Below are positions 15,592 through 24,215 of a stretch of DNA of 46,830 nt, in pieces. This DNA comes from JARRLC01 sp050290865 (lineage in GTDB: Bacteria > Pseudomonadota > Alphaproteobacteria > Rhizobiales > Rhodomicrobiaceae). The notes beneath the pieces are model-generated. The model saw only the letters and a list, made by a program, of their open reading frames with translations. It was not told the DNA's origin and ran no database searches. The stretch's first letter is position 1; each line of letters starts with the position of its first letter. Made by a program: the position numbers and the translations under genes. The stretch lies in the NCBI GenBank assembly GCA_050290865.1, contig JBNKIW010000026.1, positions 1 to 46,830 on the forward strand. The letters run 5' to 3'.

Positions 15592-17799
15592 TTGACCGTG
15601 CGCGACTGGATTTTCAGACCGAACCGCCGCCATCGTCTGATCGACTGGTGGGCGGTCGACTCCTGGATCGATTCGAGCCTGTATCGCATCTGGGCGAAAT
15701 ATCTGGACTGGTGGTCGGCCTATTCGAACTTCATCAACCACTTCCGTGTGACCGGTTTCCGCCGCGTGGTTGGCGAACTGCTTTCGGAATCAGCAACGCT
15801 CGGTGTGGGCGGGCTCGTCGTCCTTCTCGCTTTCGCCCTTCCGGCAATGGAGGAAACCAACAATCCCTTGTGGCGGCAGGCCAGCCAGTACAGCGTCACC
15901 TTCCTCGACCGCAACGGCCAGGAGATCGGCAAGCGCGGCATCCTGTTCTCCGATTCGGTGCCGCTGACGGAAGTTCCCGACAATCTCATCAAGGCGACGC
16001 TGGCGACCGAAGACCGCCGTTTCTTCGACCATTTCGGCGTCGATGTCTACGGCACGATGCGCGCGCTCATTGCCAATGCGCGGGCCGGTGAAACGGTGCA
16101 GGGCGGCTCGTCGCTGACGCAGCAGCTCGCGAAAAACCTCTTTCTGACCTCCGAACGTTCCCTCGACCGCAAGATCAAGGAAGCCTTCATCGCGCTGTGG
16201 CTCGAAGCCCGGCTGACGAAGAAGGAAATCCTGAAAATGTATCTCGACCGCGCCTATATGGGTGGTGGCGCGCATGGCGTTGAGGCGGCTTCGCAATTCT
16301 ATTTCGGCAAGTCGGTGCGCGAGATCAACCTTTCCGAGGCGGCGCTTCTGGCCGGCCTCTACAAGGCGCCGACGAAATATGCGCCGCATGTCGATCCCGC
16401 TGCGTCGCGCGCCCGCACCAATACCGTTCTCACCAACATGGTGGAAGCCGGTTTCATGACCGAGGGGCAGGTGCACAGCGCCCGCCTGAACCCGCCCAAG
16501 GTGCTCGACCACTCCGATTTCTATGCGCCGGACTTCTTTCTCGACTGGGCCTTCGAAGAGGTTCAGCGTCTGACGCAGGGCAAGCATGAATATAATGTCG
16601 TTGCCCGCACGACCGTCGATCTGAACCTCCAGAAGGCGGCCGAACAGGCCATGGCCAATACGCTGGACCAGAACAGCCGGTCCAGGCACGTCGGTCAGGG
16701 CGCGCTGGTGTCCATGGAGACGGATGGGGCTGTACGCGCCCTGGTCGGTGGCCGGGACTACGGCGAGAGCCAGTTCAACCGCGCCACCCACGCCTATCGG
16801 CAGCCGGGATCGTCTTTCAAGACCTACGTCTATCTGACAGCGCTCGAAGGCGGCGCGAGGCCCAATCAGATGGTGGTGGACAGGCCGGTTTCCTGTGGCA
16901 ATTGGTCGCCGAGGAACTATTCCGGCGGTTATCGCGGCCGCATGACGCTGACCCGGGCACTTGCCCTGTCCATCAACACGGTTGCTGTGCAGCTTTCCTT
17001 CAACGAAGCCTATGGCGGCCGCAAAAAGGTTCTTTCGAACCTTGCCAAGCTGGGCATGCCCTATGTCAAGAAGACCTGCTCCATGGCGCTGGGCGACCAG
17101 GGCATTACCGTGGTCGATCACGTATCCGGCTATGCGACCCTGGCGAATGGCGGCAAGCGCTCCAAGGGCTATGCGATCACGGAAATACGCAACGGCAAGG
17201 ATGAAATCATTTATTCGCGCGACCGGGACGAACCGCCTGCGCCGCAGCTCTTCGACCGCAAGGCCGTGGAGAAGCTCAACGGCATGCTGTCCCATGTGGT
17301 GGCCGAGGGTACCGGCAGAGCCGCGCAGCTCGATTTCACGACCGCCGTGGGCAAGACCGGCACAAGTTCGGACTACAAGGACGCGTGGTTCCTCGGTTTC
17401 ACCGGGCAGTTCGTCACGGGCGTCTGGATGGGCAACGACAATTTCACCTCCACGGGCCGGGTGACGGGTGGCTCCCTGCCTGCCCAGACCTGGAAGGCCT
17501 ATAACGTGGCGGCGCATACCAGCTACAATATCGCGCAGATCCCCGGCGTACCGCTCCATCCACGCCAGGTGGAAGAGATGCAGCGCATCGCCGAGTTGCG
17601 CAAGAGCGACCCGACCATGGGCGCCGCGGCGGCAAAATCGGGAAGCGGCAGGTCGCGCATGCCGGCGCGAACCAGGAACGTGCTTGCCGCACTGGCCAAA
17701 TCCTTCAAGGAGGCCCGCAAGCTGGACGAGGCGGCGGCGAAAGGCGCGGCGCTCGGCACCGGCGCGGGGGCGAAGGTCGCGAGCGGGAGGGACCGCTGA
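15592..17799 (+). CDS. Class A penicillin-binding protein (PBP1-type)
   Basis: This bifunctional inner-membrane enzyme polymerises glycan strands and cross-links peptides in the periplasm. The 735-residue protein has a cytoplasmic lead of ~70 residues and one membrane segment (GVGGLVVLLAFALPAM). The glycosyltransferase domain carries ATEDRRFFDHFGVD and QGGSSLTQQLAKNLFL. The transpeptidase domain carries SxxK in RQPGSSFKTYVYL, SxN in LALSINTVAVQL and KTG in VGKTGTSSDYKDAWF. A basic, alanine-rich tail ends it. The start is TTG at 15592 or GTG at 15598; there is no strong Shine-Dalgarno, so the exact start is uncertain. It is transcribed alone. Confidence 0.94.
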   Translation: MTVRDWIFRPNRRHRLIDWWAVDSWIDSSLYRIWAKYLDWWSAYSNFINHFRVTGFRRVVGELLSESATLGVGGLVVLLAFALPAMEETNNPLWRQASQYSVTFLDRNGQEIGKRGILFSDSVPLTEVPDNLIKATLATEDRRFFDHFGVDVYGTMRALIANARAGETVQGGSSLTQQLAKNLFLTSERSLDRKIKEAFIALWLEARLTKKEILKMYLDRAYMGGGAHGVEAASQFYFGKSVREINLSEAALLAGLYKAPTKYAPHVDPAASRARTNTVLTNMVEAGFMTEGQVHSARLNPPKVLDHSDFYAPDFFLDWAFEEVQRLTQGKHEYNVVARTTVDLNLQKAAEQAMANTLDQNSRSRHVGQGALVSMETDGAVRALVGGRDYGESQFNRATHAYRQPGSSFKTYVYLTALEGGARPNQMVVDRPVSCGNWSPRNYSGGYRGRMTLTRALALSINTVAVQLSFNEAYGGRKKVLSNLAKLGMPYVKKTCSMALGDQGITVVDHVSGYATLANGGKRSKGYAITEIRNGKDEIIYSRDRDEPPAPQLFDRKAVEKLNGMLSHVVAEGTGRAAQLDFTTAVGKTGTSSDYKDAWFLGFTGQFVTGVWMGNDNFTSTGRVTGGSLPAQTWKAYNVAAHTSYNIAQIPGVPLHPRQVEEMQRIAELRKSDPTMGAAAAKSGSGRSRMPARTRNVLAALAKSFKEARKLDEAAAKGAALGTGAGAKVASGRDR

Positions 17800-17944
17800 G
17801 GGCGGGCGTCACGTGGGCTCGTCCCGCCGCCTGAGGACATTTGGCCCGATTCCCGCTTTGCCACTTGAGCAACCCTGGCCATCTGATATGACGGTCGGGC
17901 ATGAACGCCGATAACGAAAGGGCCAGCCGGCCAGACATGAACCC

Positions 17945-18529
17945 GTGAGAAATCTGTTCGCCTTTCTCGCTTTCGCTGCGCTGTCATTGATCCTGGGTCT
18001 GGGCTCCGCCCGCCGCATGATCGATGACGGTTTCGGCTTGGTCACCGGCAGCGCCGGGCCATGGAAAACCTGGGTTCACGCCGGTGCCATGGGCGCCGAC
18101 CCCTATACCCGCGCACATTTCGCGCGCTCGGGTGAGCTGCCCATTACCTCGGCGAGCGGTCTCACCTTCCTCGCGCGCACCGATGACGATGGGCACCGCC
18201 TTTCCTCCGACTGCGAGTATGAAATCGTCGCGCAGCCGCTCACCGCGCTATGGTGGACGATCGCGGTGTATGACGACGACGGCAGGCTCATCCCGAACAA
18301 GGCCAAGCGCTACGCGTTCAGCAACCAGAATCTGACGATCCTGTCCGACGGCACGCAGCGAATAAAACTCTCATCGACTGCCCGGCCCGGCCACTGGCTC
18401 CCCGCGGGTGAAGATCTCTATCTCACGCTGGTGCTGCGCATCCTCCGGCCGTTGACGCTGGAGCAGCAGCAAAGCGAGGAAAGCTTCGGCCGTCAGCGCC
18501 TCCCGCATATCCGGAGGGTGTCATGCTGA
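17945..18529 (+). CDS. DUF1214 family exported or membrane protein
   Basis: The 194-residue protein starts at GTG 17945; an ATG nine bases earlier runs into a stop after three codons, so the GTG is required. A hydrophobic N-terminus (LFAFLAFAALSLILGLG) acts as signal or anchor. The rest resembles DUF1214, with WKTWVHAGAMGADPYTRAH, LTFLARTDDDG, WWTIAVYDDDGRLIPN and the end LYLTLVLRILRP. Members often occur with a DUF1254 partner, and the next gene looks like that partner and overlaps by seven bases. Function is unknown. Confidence 0.78.
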   Translation: MRNLFAFLAFAALSLILGLGSARRMIDDGFGLVTGSAGPWKTWVHAGAMGADPYTRAHFARSGELPITSASGLTFLARTDDDGHRLSSDCEYEIVAQPLTALWWTIAVYDDDGRLIPNKAKRYAFSNQNLTILSDGTQRIKLSSTARPGHWLPAGEDLYLTLVLRILRPLTLEQQQSEESFGRQRLPHIRRVSC

Positions 18530-19185
18530 GACGGATGATTCAGGACACGTTGCGCTGGGCGTGGCCGTGGCTGATCGCCGCGGTCTTTGCCGGTGGCATC
18601 ATCCATATCACGGCGGTGCTGGCTGTGCCCCATCTCGCGACACGCGATGCCTGGGCGCGTCTGGCGCATATTTCGGACGAAAACCAGCTCTACCTGCTTC
18701 CCGTGGCGGACAATGATGCGCCCCTGCCCTTCCTCGCGCCGGACATCGCCTACGCCTTCTGCCGCTACGATCTGAGCCGCGACAATGTGCTGGTGCACAC
18801 CGCGCTCGACGACGCGACCTGGAGCATCGCGGTTTCGGGCCGCCGTGGCGAGAATTTCTACTTCATCAGCGGCGCCGAGGCGAAGCGGCGGGAGCTGCGT
18901 CTGCTGCTGACGCCGCGCTCACGCCTGTCCGAGGAAGTCAGCACGGAGCATTCCGAGCAGGGCGATGAGCAGATCATCGTCATCACGCCCGGCATGACCG
19001 GCGTGGTGGTCATTCGCGCGCCGCTTCGCGGGCCGAGCTTTGCCGCCGACACATTGGACGCGTTGCAGCATGCCCGCTGCGAGACCGTTCCGGCGCTCGA
19101 TCCGAACGCCATGGGGGCCGACGAACACCTCTCTCCCGGCGAGCCTCCCCTGCCTGTCCGGCGCCCGGCAACGCGGTGGCAATAG
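18523..19185 (+). CDS. DUF1254-like membrane protein
   Basis: The 220-residue protein has one N-terminal membrane helix (WPWLIAAVFAGGIIHITAVLAV) and a soluble part with RDAWARLAHI, PDIAYAFCRYDLSRD, WSIAVSGRRGENFYFISG and IIVITPGMTGVVVIRAPLRG. This resembles the short membrane proteins annotated as DUF1254-related that accompany DUF1214 genes in alphaproteobacteria. Its ATG lies inside the end of the previous gene (seven-base overlap), so the two are surely co-translated. Function is unknown; a paired envelope role is inferred from conserved pairing. Confidence 0.7.
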   Translation: MLRRMIQDTLRWAWPWLIAAVFAGGIIHITAVLAVPHLATRDAWARLAHISDENQLYLLPVADNDAPLPFLAPDIAYAFCRYDLSRDNVLVHTALDDATWSIAVSGRRGENFYFISGAEAKRRELRLLLTPRSRLSEEVSTEHSEQGDEQIIVITPGMTGVVVIRAPLRGPSFAADTLDALQHARCETVPALDPNAMGADEHLSPGEPPLPVRRPATRWQ

Positions 19186-19367
19186 GGGATCACGCGCATC
19201 TCCGCGCGTTCGCCGGTATAACAGCACGCCGCCGGGAAGAGATGTTCTCGCTCGAATGCGATACGCAATGGAAAATCGGTTCCGATCCTGGAGCGAACGC
19301 TTGCGCTCCTGGAATTCATGCCTCCATTCTCAGAACTCCATAGTCGAACCCTTTCCCTGGAGGCCGC

Positions 19368-20606
19368 GTGAAGCCATCGCCATTCACACCACCAATGCTC
19401 GCGAAACTTCCGCCCCTCGAAGGCGTGCGCCTTGCCGCCGCCGAGGCCGGCATCCGCTACCAGGGCCGCAAGGATGTGCTGCTGGTCCTCATGCCAGAAG
19501 GAACACGGGCCACGGGCGTGCTGACGCAATCGAAAACCGCCTCGGCGCCGGTGGACTGGTGCCGCGCACAGCTCCTACATGGGAACGCCCGGGCGCTGGT
19601 GGTCAATTCCGGCAACGCCAACGCGTTCACCGGCTATCGTGGCCGCGAGGCGGTGGAGGCGACCGTGCAGATGGCCGCGCGCGCCGCGGGCTGTGCGTCT
19701 GAAGCGGTATTCGTTGCCTCGACAGGAGTCATCGGCGAGCCGCTGGAGGCCGGCAAATTCGCCGGTGTGCTGGACCGGCTGGCGGGTGAGGCCGTGGAAG
19801 GTTCTTTCGAGGACGCCGCCCGCGCCATCATGACCACCGACACCTACCCCAAGCTCGCCACTTCCAGCGCGATGCTTGGTGGTGTGCCCGTGACCATCAA
19901 CGGCATCGCCAAGGGCGCCGGCATGATCGCGCCGGACATGGCGACGATGCTATCCTTCCTCTTCACCGACGCGCCCATCGCCCCCCCCGTGCTGCAGGCG
20001 CTGCTGCGCCGCCACGTCGCGACGACGTTCAACGCGATTACAGTCGATAGCGACACCTCCACCAGTGACACGCTCCTCCTCTTTGCGACCGGCACCGCAG
20101 CGAAACGCGGCGCGCCCGCTATCTCAAGCGAGGATGATCCCGCCATCGCCGATTTCTCCCGCGCGCTGCATGCGCTGATGGAGGATCTGGCCTTGCAGGT
20201 GGTCAAGGACGGCGAGGGGCTTTCCAAATTCGTCACCATCGATGTGGAGGGCGCCGAGTCGGACGCCGCGGCCAGACGTATCGCGCTGGCCATCGCCAAT
20301 TCTCCGCTCGTGAAAACCGCGTTCGCGGGCGGCGATGCCAATTGGGGCCGCGTGGTGATGGCCGTTGGCAAGGCGGGCGAGGCGGCGGACCGCGACCGGC
20401 TGGCGATCTGGTTCGGCGATGTGCAGGTGGCGAAGGACGGTCTGCGCGCGCCCGATTATAGTGAGGAAGCAGCGACCGCCCATGTGCAAGGCCGCGAGAT
20501 CGTCATCCGCACGGATGTGGGAACCGGGGGAGCGGGCCGGGCGCGCGTGTGGACCTGCGACCTGACGCATGGCTATATCGACATCAACGCCGAGTACCGG
20601 AGCTGA
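19368..20606 (+). CDS. argJ: Bifunctional ornithine acetyltransferase / N-acetylglutamate synthase
   Basis: ArgJ recycles the acetyl group from N-acetylornithine to glutamate in the cyclic arginine pathway. The bifunctional form also uses acetyl-CoA. The 412-residue precursor self-cleaves between Ala192 and Thr193 in KGAGMIAPDMATMLSF, making Thr193 the catalytic nucleophile of the beta chain. Other conserved pieces are NSGNANAFTG, STGVIGEPL and ARAIMTTDTYPK. The start is GTG at 19368, with GGAG 6-9 bases before it. mutT follows 36 bases later, a known alphaproteobacterial pairing. Confidence 0.96.
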   Translation: MKPSPFTPPMLAKLPPLEGVRLAAAEAGIRYQGRKDVLLVLMPEGTRATGVLTQSKTASAPVDWCRAQLLHGNARALVVNSGNANAFTGYRGREAVEATVQMAARAAGCASEAVFVASTGVIGEPLEAGKFAGVLDRLAGEAVEGSFEDAARAIMTTDTYPKLATSSAMLGGVPVTINGIAKGAGMIAPDMATMLSFLFTDAPIAPPVLQALLRRHVATTFNAITVDSDTSTSDTLLLFATGTAAKRGAPAISSEDDPAIADFSRALHALMEDLALQVVKDGEGLSKFVTIDVEGAESDAAARRIALAIANSPLVKTAFAGGDANWGRVVMAVGKAGEAADRDRLAIWFGDVQVAKDGLRAPDYSEEAATAHVQGREIVIRTDVGTGGAGRARVWTCDLTHGYIDINAEYRS

Positions 20607-20642
20607 GGAAGCGACCGGGAACGAACATCTTCAAGGGTGCCG

Positions 20643-21050
20643 ATGCCGGGAAAGAAACTCCTGATCGTCGCCGCCGTCGCGCTCATCGACGCCGACAACC
20701 GCGTGCTGATTTCGCGCCGCCCCGCGGATAAACTGCAGGGCGGGCTCTGGGAGTTTCCCGGCGGCAAGCTGGAACCGGGCGAGACGCCGGAGGCCGCGCT
20801 CATCCGCGAGATTCGCGAGGAACTCGGCATCTCGCTGAAGGACAAATGCCTCGCGCCGCTGACCTTCGCCAGCCACAGCTACGCGTGGTTCCATCTCCTG
20901 ATGCCGCTCTACGTCGCCCGGCGCTGGGAGGGTACGATCGCGCCGCACGAGGGACAGGAGTTGGCCTGGGTGCGCGCCAACCGGCTGAATGACTACGCCC
21001 TCGTTCCGGCCGACATCCCGCTCATCGCCATCCTGCAGGACTGGCTCTGA
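20643..21050 (+). CDS. mutT: 8-oxo-dGTP diphosphatase MutT (Nudix)
   Basis: MutT hydrolyses 8-oxo-dGTP so that oxidised guanine is not built into DNA. The 135-residue protein has a complete Nudix box from Gly41 to Ile63, with Glu47, Arg55, Glu56, Glu59, Glu60 and Gly62 in their places. RRPADKLQGGLWEFPGGK precedes it as in MutT proteins. The ATG at 20643 is preceded by AAGGG at six bases; a GTG two codons upstream is an alternative. It follows argJ closely and probably shares its transcript. A hairpin at 21092-21113 may end it. Confidence 0.93.
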   Translation: MPGKKLLIVAAVALIDADNRVLISRRPADKLQGGLWEFPGGKLEPGETPEAALIREIREELGISLKDKCLAPLTFASHSYAWFHLLMPLYVARRWEGTIAPHEGQELAWVRANRLNDYALVPADIPLIAILQDWL

Positions 21051-21091
21051 GCGCGGTGGCTGTCAGGCGGGTGCCGGCCGGGAAGCGCGGG

Positions 21092-21113
21092 AATGCCCGC
21101 AGTCACGGGCATT
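21092..21113. terminator. Hairpin between convergent mutT and membrane-protein genes
   Basis: AATGCCCG-N6-CGGGCATT forms an 8-bp stem. It lies 41 bases after the mutT stop and overlaps the stop codon of the opposing gene at 21103-21105. The T-tract on either strand is short (TTTCGTCT to the right), so it may be a weak, possibly bidirectional terminator. Confidence 0.45.
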
Positions 21114-21732
21114 TCGTCTCGCACGGCACCATCTCGCGGACTTCCACCCGTCCCGAGAGCACATTGATCAGCTCCCGGTAGCACTGGCTGCCCTCGCTGG
21201 TGATGCGCACCATCTTTTCCTTCGGGTGCTGTTTGTGCCAGGTCGCGCAGAGGGTTTTCGTCTCCATCAACTGGGCATTCTGGACGACGCTCCCGCCTTT
21301 CGTCCCCATCTGCGGTACCGCCGTGGCGGCGAGGGCGCTGGCGAACCAGCCGGACGCCTTGACCTCCTTCGCGCCGTCGCGCAGGTTTTCCGGCGTCAGC
21401 CATTGCATGAAGGCGGGCTTGTTTTCGGGATACACTTCGACCAGCACGTCGGCGTTCGGGCAACTGCCATAGCGAAGCGAGCCGCTCTTGGTCCGGACCG
21501 CGCGCCGCGTCATGTTGATGAAGCACATGAGATTCTTCTGCTGCAGACGCTGCTGCTGCTTGGCGATCGCCACCGATTCAACCTCGGACCAGTTGGGGTT
21601 GAAAAGCGTTTTATACAGGTCTGCGGCAGGCTGATAGATGTTGGCGAGAAACAGGACGCCGGCGCCGAGCGCGGCGGGCCGCCACAATTTGTTGACCTGA
21701 CTAGGCTGAGACTGTGCGTGGGCTTGCTGCAT
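21103..21732 (-). CDS. Hypothetical membrane-anchored protein
   Basis: I do not recognise a family. The start at 21732 (MQQAHAQSQPSQ) follows GGAGG at seven bases, giving 209 residues. A single N-terminal hydrophobic helix (WRPAALGAGVLFLANIYQPA, about 17-36) is followed by a soluble domain. That domain has a Gln-rich stretch (AKQQQRLQQKN), six cysteines spread from residue ~70 to the CETKCP end, and short basic patches. An anchored periplasmic protein with disulfides is plausible. It lies downstream of the TauE-type permease on the same strand, separated by the first palindromic repeat. Confidence 0.7.
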   Translation of the reverse strand: MQQAHAQSQPSQVNKLWRPAALGAGVLFLANIYQPAADLYKTLFNPNWSEVESVAIAKQQQRLQQKNLMCFINMTRRAVRTKSGSLRYGSCPNADVLVEVYPENKPAFMQWLTPENLRDGAKEVKASGWFASALAATAVPQMGTKGGSVVQNAQLMETKTLCATWHKQHPKEKMVRITSEGSQCYRELINVLSGRVEVREMVPCETKCP

Positions 21733-21873
21733 CTTCTTGTCCTCCCATGACACGTCCTGGAGCGCCGCTCCAGGGGGAACTTCAAGCACGCTGCGGTGAC
21801 GGGCATGCTTTAATAAAATTGGATGGGTTGCAAGACCTGTTTGCCAGGAACTGCCTGAACAGGCTTTGAATAT

Positions 21874-21947
21874 GCGGCAGGGTCCGCGGGAAATCCAGTG
21901 AGTGCTCAGCTAGCGAGGGGGTCAGGATTTCCAGCGGGGCGTACTAG
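21874..21947 (-). repeat. Palindromic element, copy A (CTAGTAC family)
   Basis: On the minus strand it starts CTAGTACGCCCCGCTGGAAA at 21947. The best-preserved part runs to 21889, where the inverted copy GGAAATCC ends the internal stem (GGAAATCC pairs with GGATTTCC at 21926-21933). The far end, where a second CTAGTAC is expected, is degraded. From GGAAATCC to the CTAG tip it is 59 bases, the same as in copy D, and much of the sequence between aligns. The TauE-type gene reads into it, and its last eight residues and stop codon come from the element. Confidence 0.8.
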
Positions 21948-22866
21948 ATATGTGCGGGACCTGGAGGAGCGGGGATTGCGGCCGAACATATTCCCCTGCG
22001 GCGGCGATCAGGCGCGACAACTCGACCGTCATGACCGGGAGCGACAGCGTCTTGTAGGCGAGGTTTACCGCGGCGAAAATCAGGAACATTGCGAAGACGC
22101 GGCGCAGCGTTGCGACCGGGAGGACATGAGCCAGCCACGCGCCGAAGGGTGCGGCCAGCACGGCGCTCATTCCCGTGAGCATCACGGCGGGGAAAAAGAT
22201 GTAGCCCGTGCAGCCTGCCTCGCAGCCCGCCGGGCTGCCCGCCAGAAGATATCCCCCTGCCCCGGCAATGGCCATGGGCAGCGCGAGCGCCGATGCCGTG
22301 CCGACGGCGCGCGGCATGGCGACGAAACGCGCCAGGATGGGAACGGTGAAGAAGGCGCCGCCGATCCCCATGACGGCCGAGAACGCGCCGCCCGTCATGC
22401 CCTTCACGGCCACGGAGAACACACAGGGGCGCCGGGCGCGCGTTTGCGTGGTGAGGGGCTTTACGCCGTCGCGGCGCATCAGGCCCCAGGCCGAGAACAG
22501 CGCGAACGCCACGAACAGGAGAGTGAGGAGGTGGACATTGAAGCCCGCGGCAAAAGCCGTGGCCGCGAACGCACCGGCGACGAGGCTCGGCGCGAGGAGC
22601 ACGAAGAGCGGCCACTCGATGGCGCCTCGCGCGGCGTGTGCCTGCGTGCTGGCGACGGAGGTGGGGACGATGAGGGCGAGCGAGGTCGCCATCGCGATTT
22701 TCGGAAGCTCCGGCCCGGTGACTCCCATGAGCGGCAGCCCGAATATGAGGGCGGGGACGATGATCGTGCCGCCGCCGACACCAAGGAGACCCGAGGCGAA
22801 CCCGGACACACAACCCGCCAGGAGAAGGAAGAAAAGACCGAGCTGGTCACCAATGACAATCATCAT
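21922..22866 (-). CDS. TauE/SafE family (sulfite exporter-like) permease
   Basis: This is an inner-membrane protein of the TauE/SafE (DUF81) family, which moves organic or inorganic anions such as sulfite or sulfoacetate; the substrate here is unknown. Its ~314 residues contain about eight hydrophobic helices. The family glycine pattern appears twice: GFASGLLGVGGGTIIVPAL near the N-terminus and GGAFSAVMGIGGAFFTVPIL in the middle. The start is one of two adjacent ATGs (22866, 22863) after GGACGGG. The last residues (SSTPRWKS) are encoded by repeat copy A, so the natural C-terminus has been replaced. Repeats B and C lie upstream, between this gene and the divergent secreted-protein gene. Confidence 0.88.
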   Translation of the reverse strand: MMIVIGDQLGLFFLLLAGCVSGFASGLLGVGGGTIIVPALIFGLPLMGVTGPELPKIAMATSLALIVPTSVASTQAHAARGAIEWPLFVLLAPSLVAGAFAATAFAAGFNVHLLTLLFVAFALFSAWGLMRRDGVKPLTTQTRARRPCVFSVAVKGMTGGAFSAVMGIGGAFFTVPILARFVAMPRAVGTASALALPMAIAGAGGYLLAGSPAGCEAGCTGYIFFPAVMLTGMSAVLAAPFGAWLAHVLPVATLRRVFAMFLIFAAVNLAYKTLSLPVMTVELSRLIAAAGEYVRPQSPLLQVPHISSTPRWKS

Positions 22867-23043
22867 ACCCGTCCGAACAATCGCAAAAGGAATATGCAGA
22901 TCGGCAAGAACATGACTGCCGCTCGTGCACGCACTCCTTCGCCGTGACTGGGCGACAGTTTTAAAGGCATTCCGTGACGCGGGGATAAACCAACGCCGCC
23001 AGCGGTGAGCATGGAGGCGCAAGCTTGCGTGGCGCTGACGCCG

Positions 23044-23124
23044 CTAGTACAGCCCGCAGCAAGTTCGTACCCAGTTTACTGCACGCACATTTTACGAACT
23101 TGGCTCGCGGATAAGCTGTACTAG
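23044..23124 (+). repeat. Palindromic element, copy B (CTAGTAC family)
   Basis: It is an 81-base element with perfect 10-base ends, CTAGTACAGC and GCTGTACTAG, and an inner perfect stem AAGTTCGTA / TACGAACTT. It begins CTAGTACAGCCCGCAGCAAG, sharing the CTAGTAC-CCCGC-G pattern of the other copies but a different inner stem, so it is the most divergent member. It would fold into a long imperfect hairpin as RNA or single-stranded DNA. Confidence 0.85.
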
Positions 23125-23137
23125 ATTCAATGAGTTG

Positions 23138-23213
23138 CTAGTACACCTGATCCGCCGGAAATCCCAAAGGTGCTCTCGGCATAGGGGTTGGGATTTACGG
23201 CGGGGTGTACTAG
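23138..23213 (-). repeat. Palindromic element, copy C (CTAGTAC family)
   Basis: It is a 76-base element with perfect 10-base ends, CTAGTACACC and GGTGTACTAG, and a long inner stem (CCGCCGGAAATCCC with GGGATTTACGGCGG, one mismatch). Read on the minus strand it starts CTAGTACACCCCGCCGTAAA and continues TCCCAACCCC, close to copy A (TCCTGACCCC). It lies 13 bases from copy B. Confidence 0.88.
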
Positions 23214-23333
23214 TGATTGGGGAGAGCCGGTGCGGACGGTCCCCCGGTCGCCGCGCGGCAGGGCCGGGGATATCGCTTGCCGTGAGCGCTATGCGCGCTT
23301 TATCCTCCCGGCGCTGAGCGGAGGAAGCGGGCA

Positions 23334-24152
23334 ATGAATATTTTTTCGACGGCGCGGAACGCGTGGAAGCCGGCCAGGGTGGCGATCGCGGTGATGGCTC
23401 TCGGCTGTGCCGGTTTCGTGGCGCTGGCCGGGAGTGGAAAGGCTCTGTCGCCGGAAAAGCAGGCGCGCCGCGCACTCAAGAACCTTCCCGCCAAGGTGGA
23501 TGCCTCTCCGCTGCCCAATTACAAGGGCGATTTTGTCTCGGTGGGGCCGGACGGGCGATGGCGGCAGCCTTCCAGGCGGGCCCTCGCGGGGACAGTCCCG
23601 GCGCGAAGCGAACCGCCCGCGAACTGCTCTCCGGGGGCCATAACGCACTATGCCATCAAGGCCCCGGCGGTCTTCGAGAAGGACAAGAAGGGCCTACTCT
23701 ACGGCGTAAAAACGCATACGCCGGCGACACGCGTCGGGAGCATGCCCGGCTACAATTCCTGCGCGCTCGTCGTCTACGCGATCCTGAAACAGGCGGGGTG
23801 CCGCTGGGCGAAATACACGGCGAACGCCAAGGCGATGTTCGACATGGCGCGCGCATCGGGCTGGCGGCTTTCCAAGACTCAGACGCCGGGTTGTCTCGTC
23901 GCCTGGAATTCGCGATTCAAGGGCAAACGTGCAAGGATAGGCGACACCCGGCGGCGGAAAGGGAAAGGCAGGGTTGGCTTCCGCCATCTGGGCATCACGA
24001 CCGGGTCCTGGATGGCGGTGGACAACACGTCATTTCGCAGCCGTCCCGAGGCGTTCGTTACGGTGCGCCCCGTCCGCTACGAGTGGCCGATCTTTTTATG
24101 CCCGCCATCCGAAAAGCCTGATCGCCGGACACGCGGGCGCAGGGGGAAATAG
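23334..24152 (+). CDS. Secreted NlpC/P60-like (papain-fold) protein
   Basis: The 272-residue protein has a signal peptide or anchor (about 14-37, ARVAIAVMALGCAGFVALAG). The mature part contains NSCALVVYAILKQAGCRW, resembling the catalytic cysteine helix of NlpC/P60 cell-wall peptidases. After a segment ending GCLVAWNSRF comes GFRHLGITTGSWMAVDNTS, resembling their catalytic histidine strand. A peptidoglycan hydrolase is inferred from this Cys...His order; I cannot confirm the third polar residue. The tail is basic. The ATG follows GGAGGAAG at seven bases. It is convergent with the amidohydrolase gene, 63 bases apart. Confidence 0.72.
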   Translation: MNIFSTARNAWKPARVAIAVMALGCAGFVALAGSGKALSPEKQARRALKNLPAKVDASPLPNYKGDFVSVGPDGRWRQPSRRALAGTVPARSEPPANCSPGAITHYAIKAPAVFEKDKKGLLYGVKTHTPATRVGSMPGYNSCALVVYAILKQAGCRWAKYTANAKAMFDMARASGWRLSKTQTPGCLVAWNSRFKGKRARIGDTRRRKGKGRVGFRHLGITTGSWMAVDNTSFRSRPEAFVTVRPVRYEWPIFLCPPSEKPDRRTRGRRGK

Positions 24153-24215
24153 CCGGACGGGCTTCCGCATCGATGAGAGCCATAAACCGCCGGGTGAAGG
24201 CGAGGGCCAGCGTGG

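Larger units (their letters stand above)
22867..23333. other. Divergent intergenic region carrying two palindromic elements
   Basis: No gene is seen in these 467 bases between the TauE-type gene (minus) and the NlpC/P60-like gene (plus). It contains palindromic elements B (23044-23124) and C (23138-23213), only 13 bases apart. Promoters for both flanking genes must lie here; I could not fix their positions. Confidence 0.6.

Noticed and set aside
15790..17559. 589-codon open frame antisense to the penicillin-binding protein gene
   Set aside because: It is the mirror of a GC-rich coding frame; the plus strand encodes all PBP motifs, and the antisense protein has no recognisable domain.
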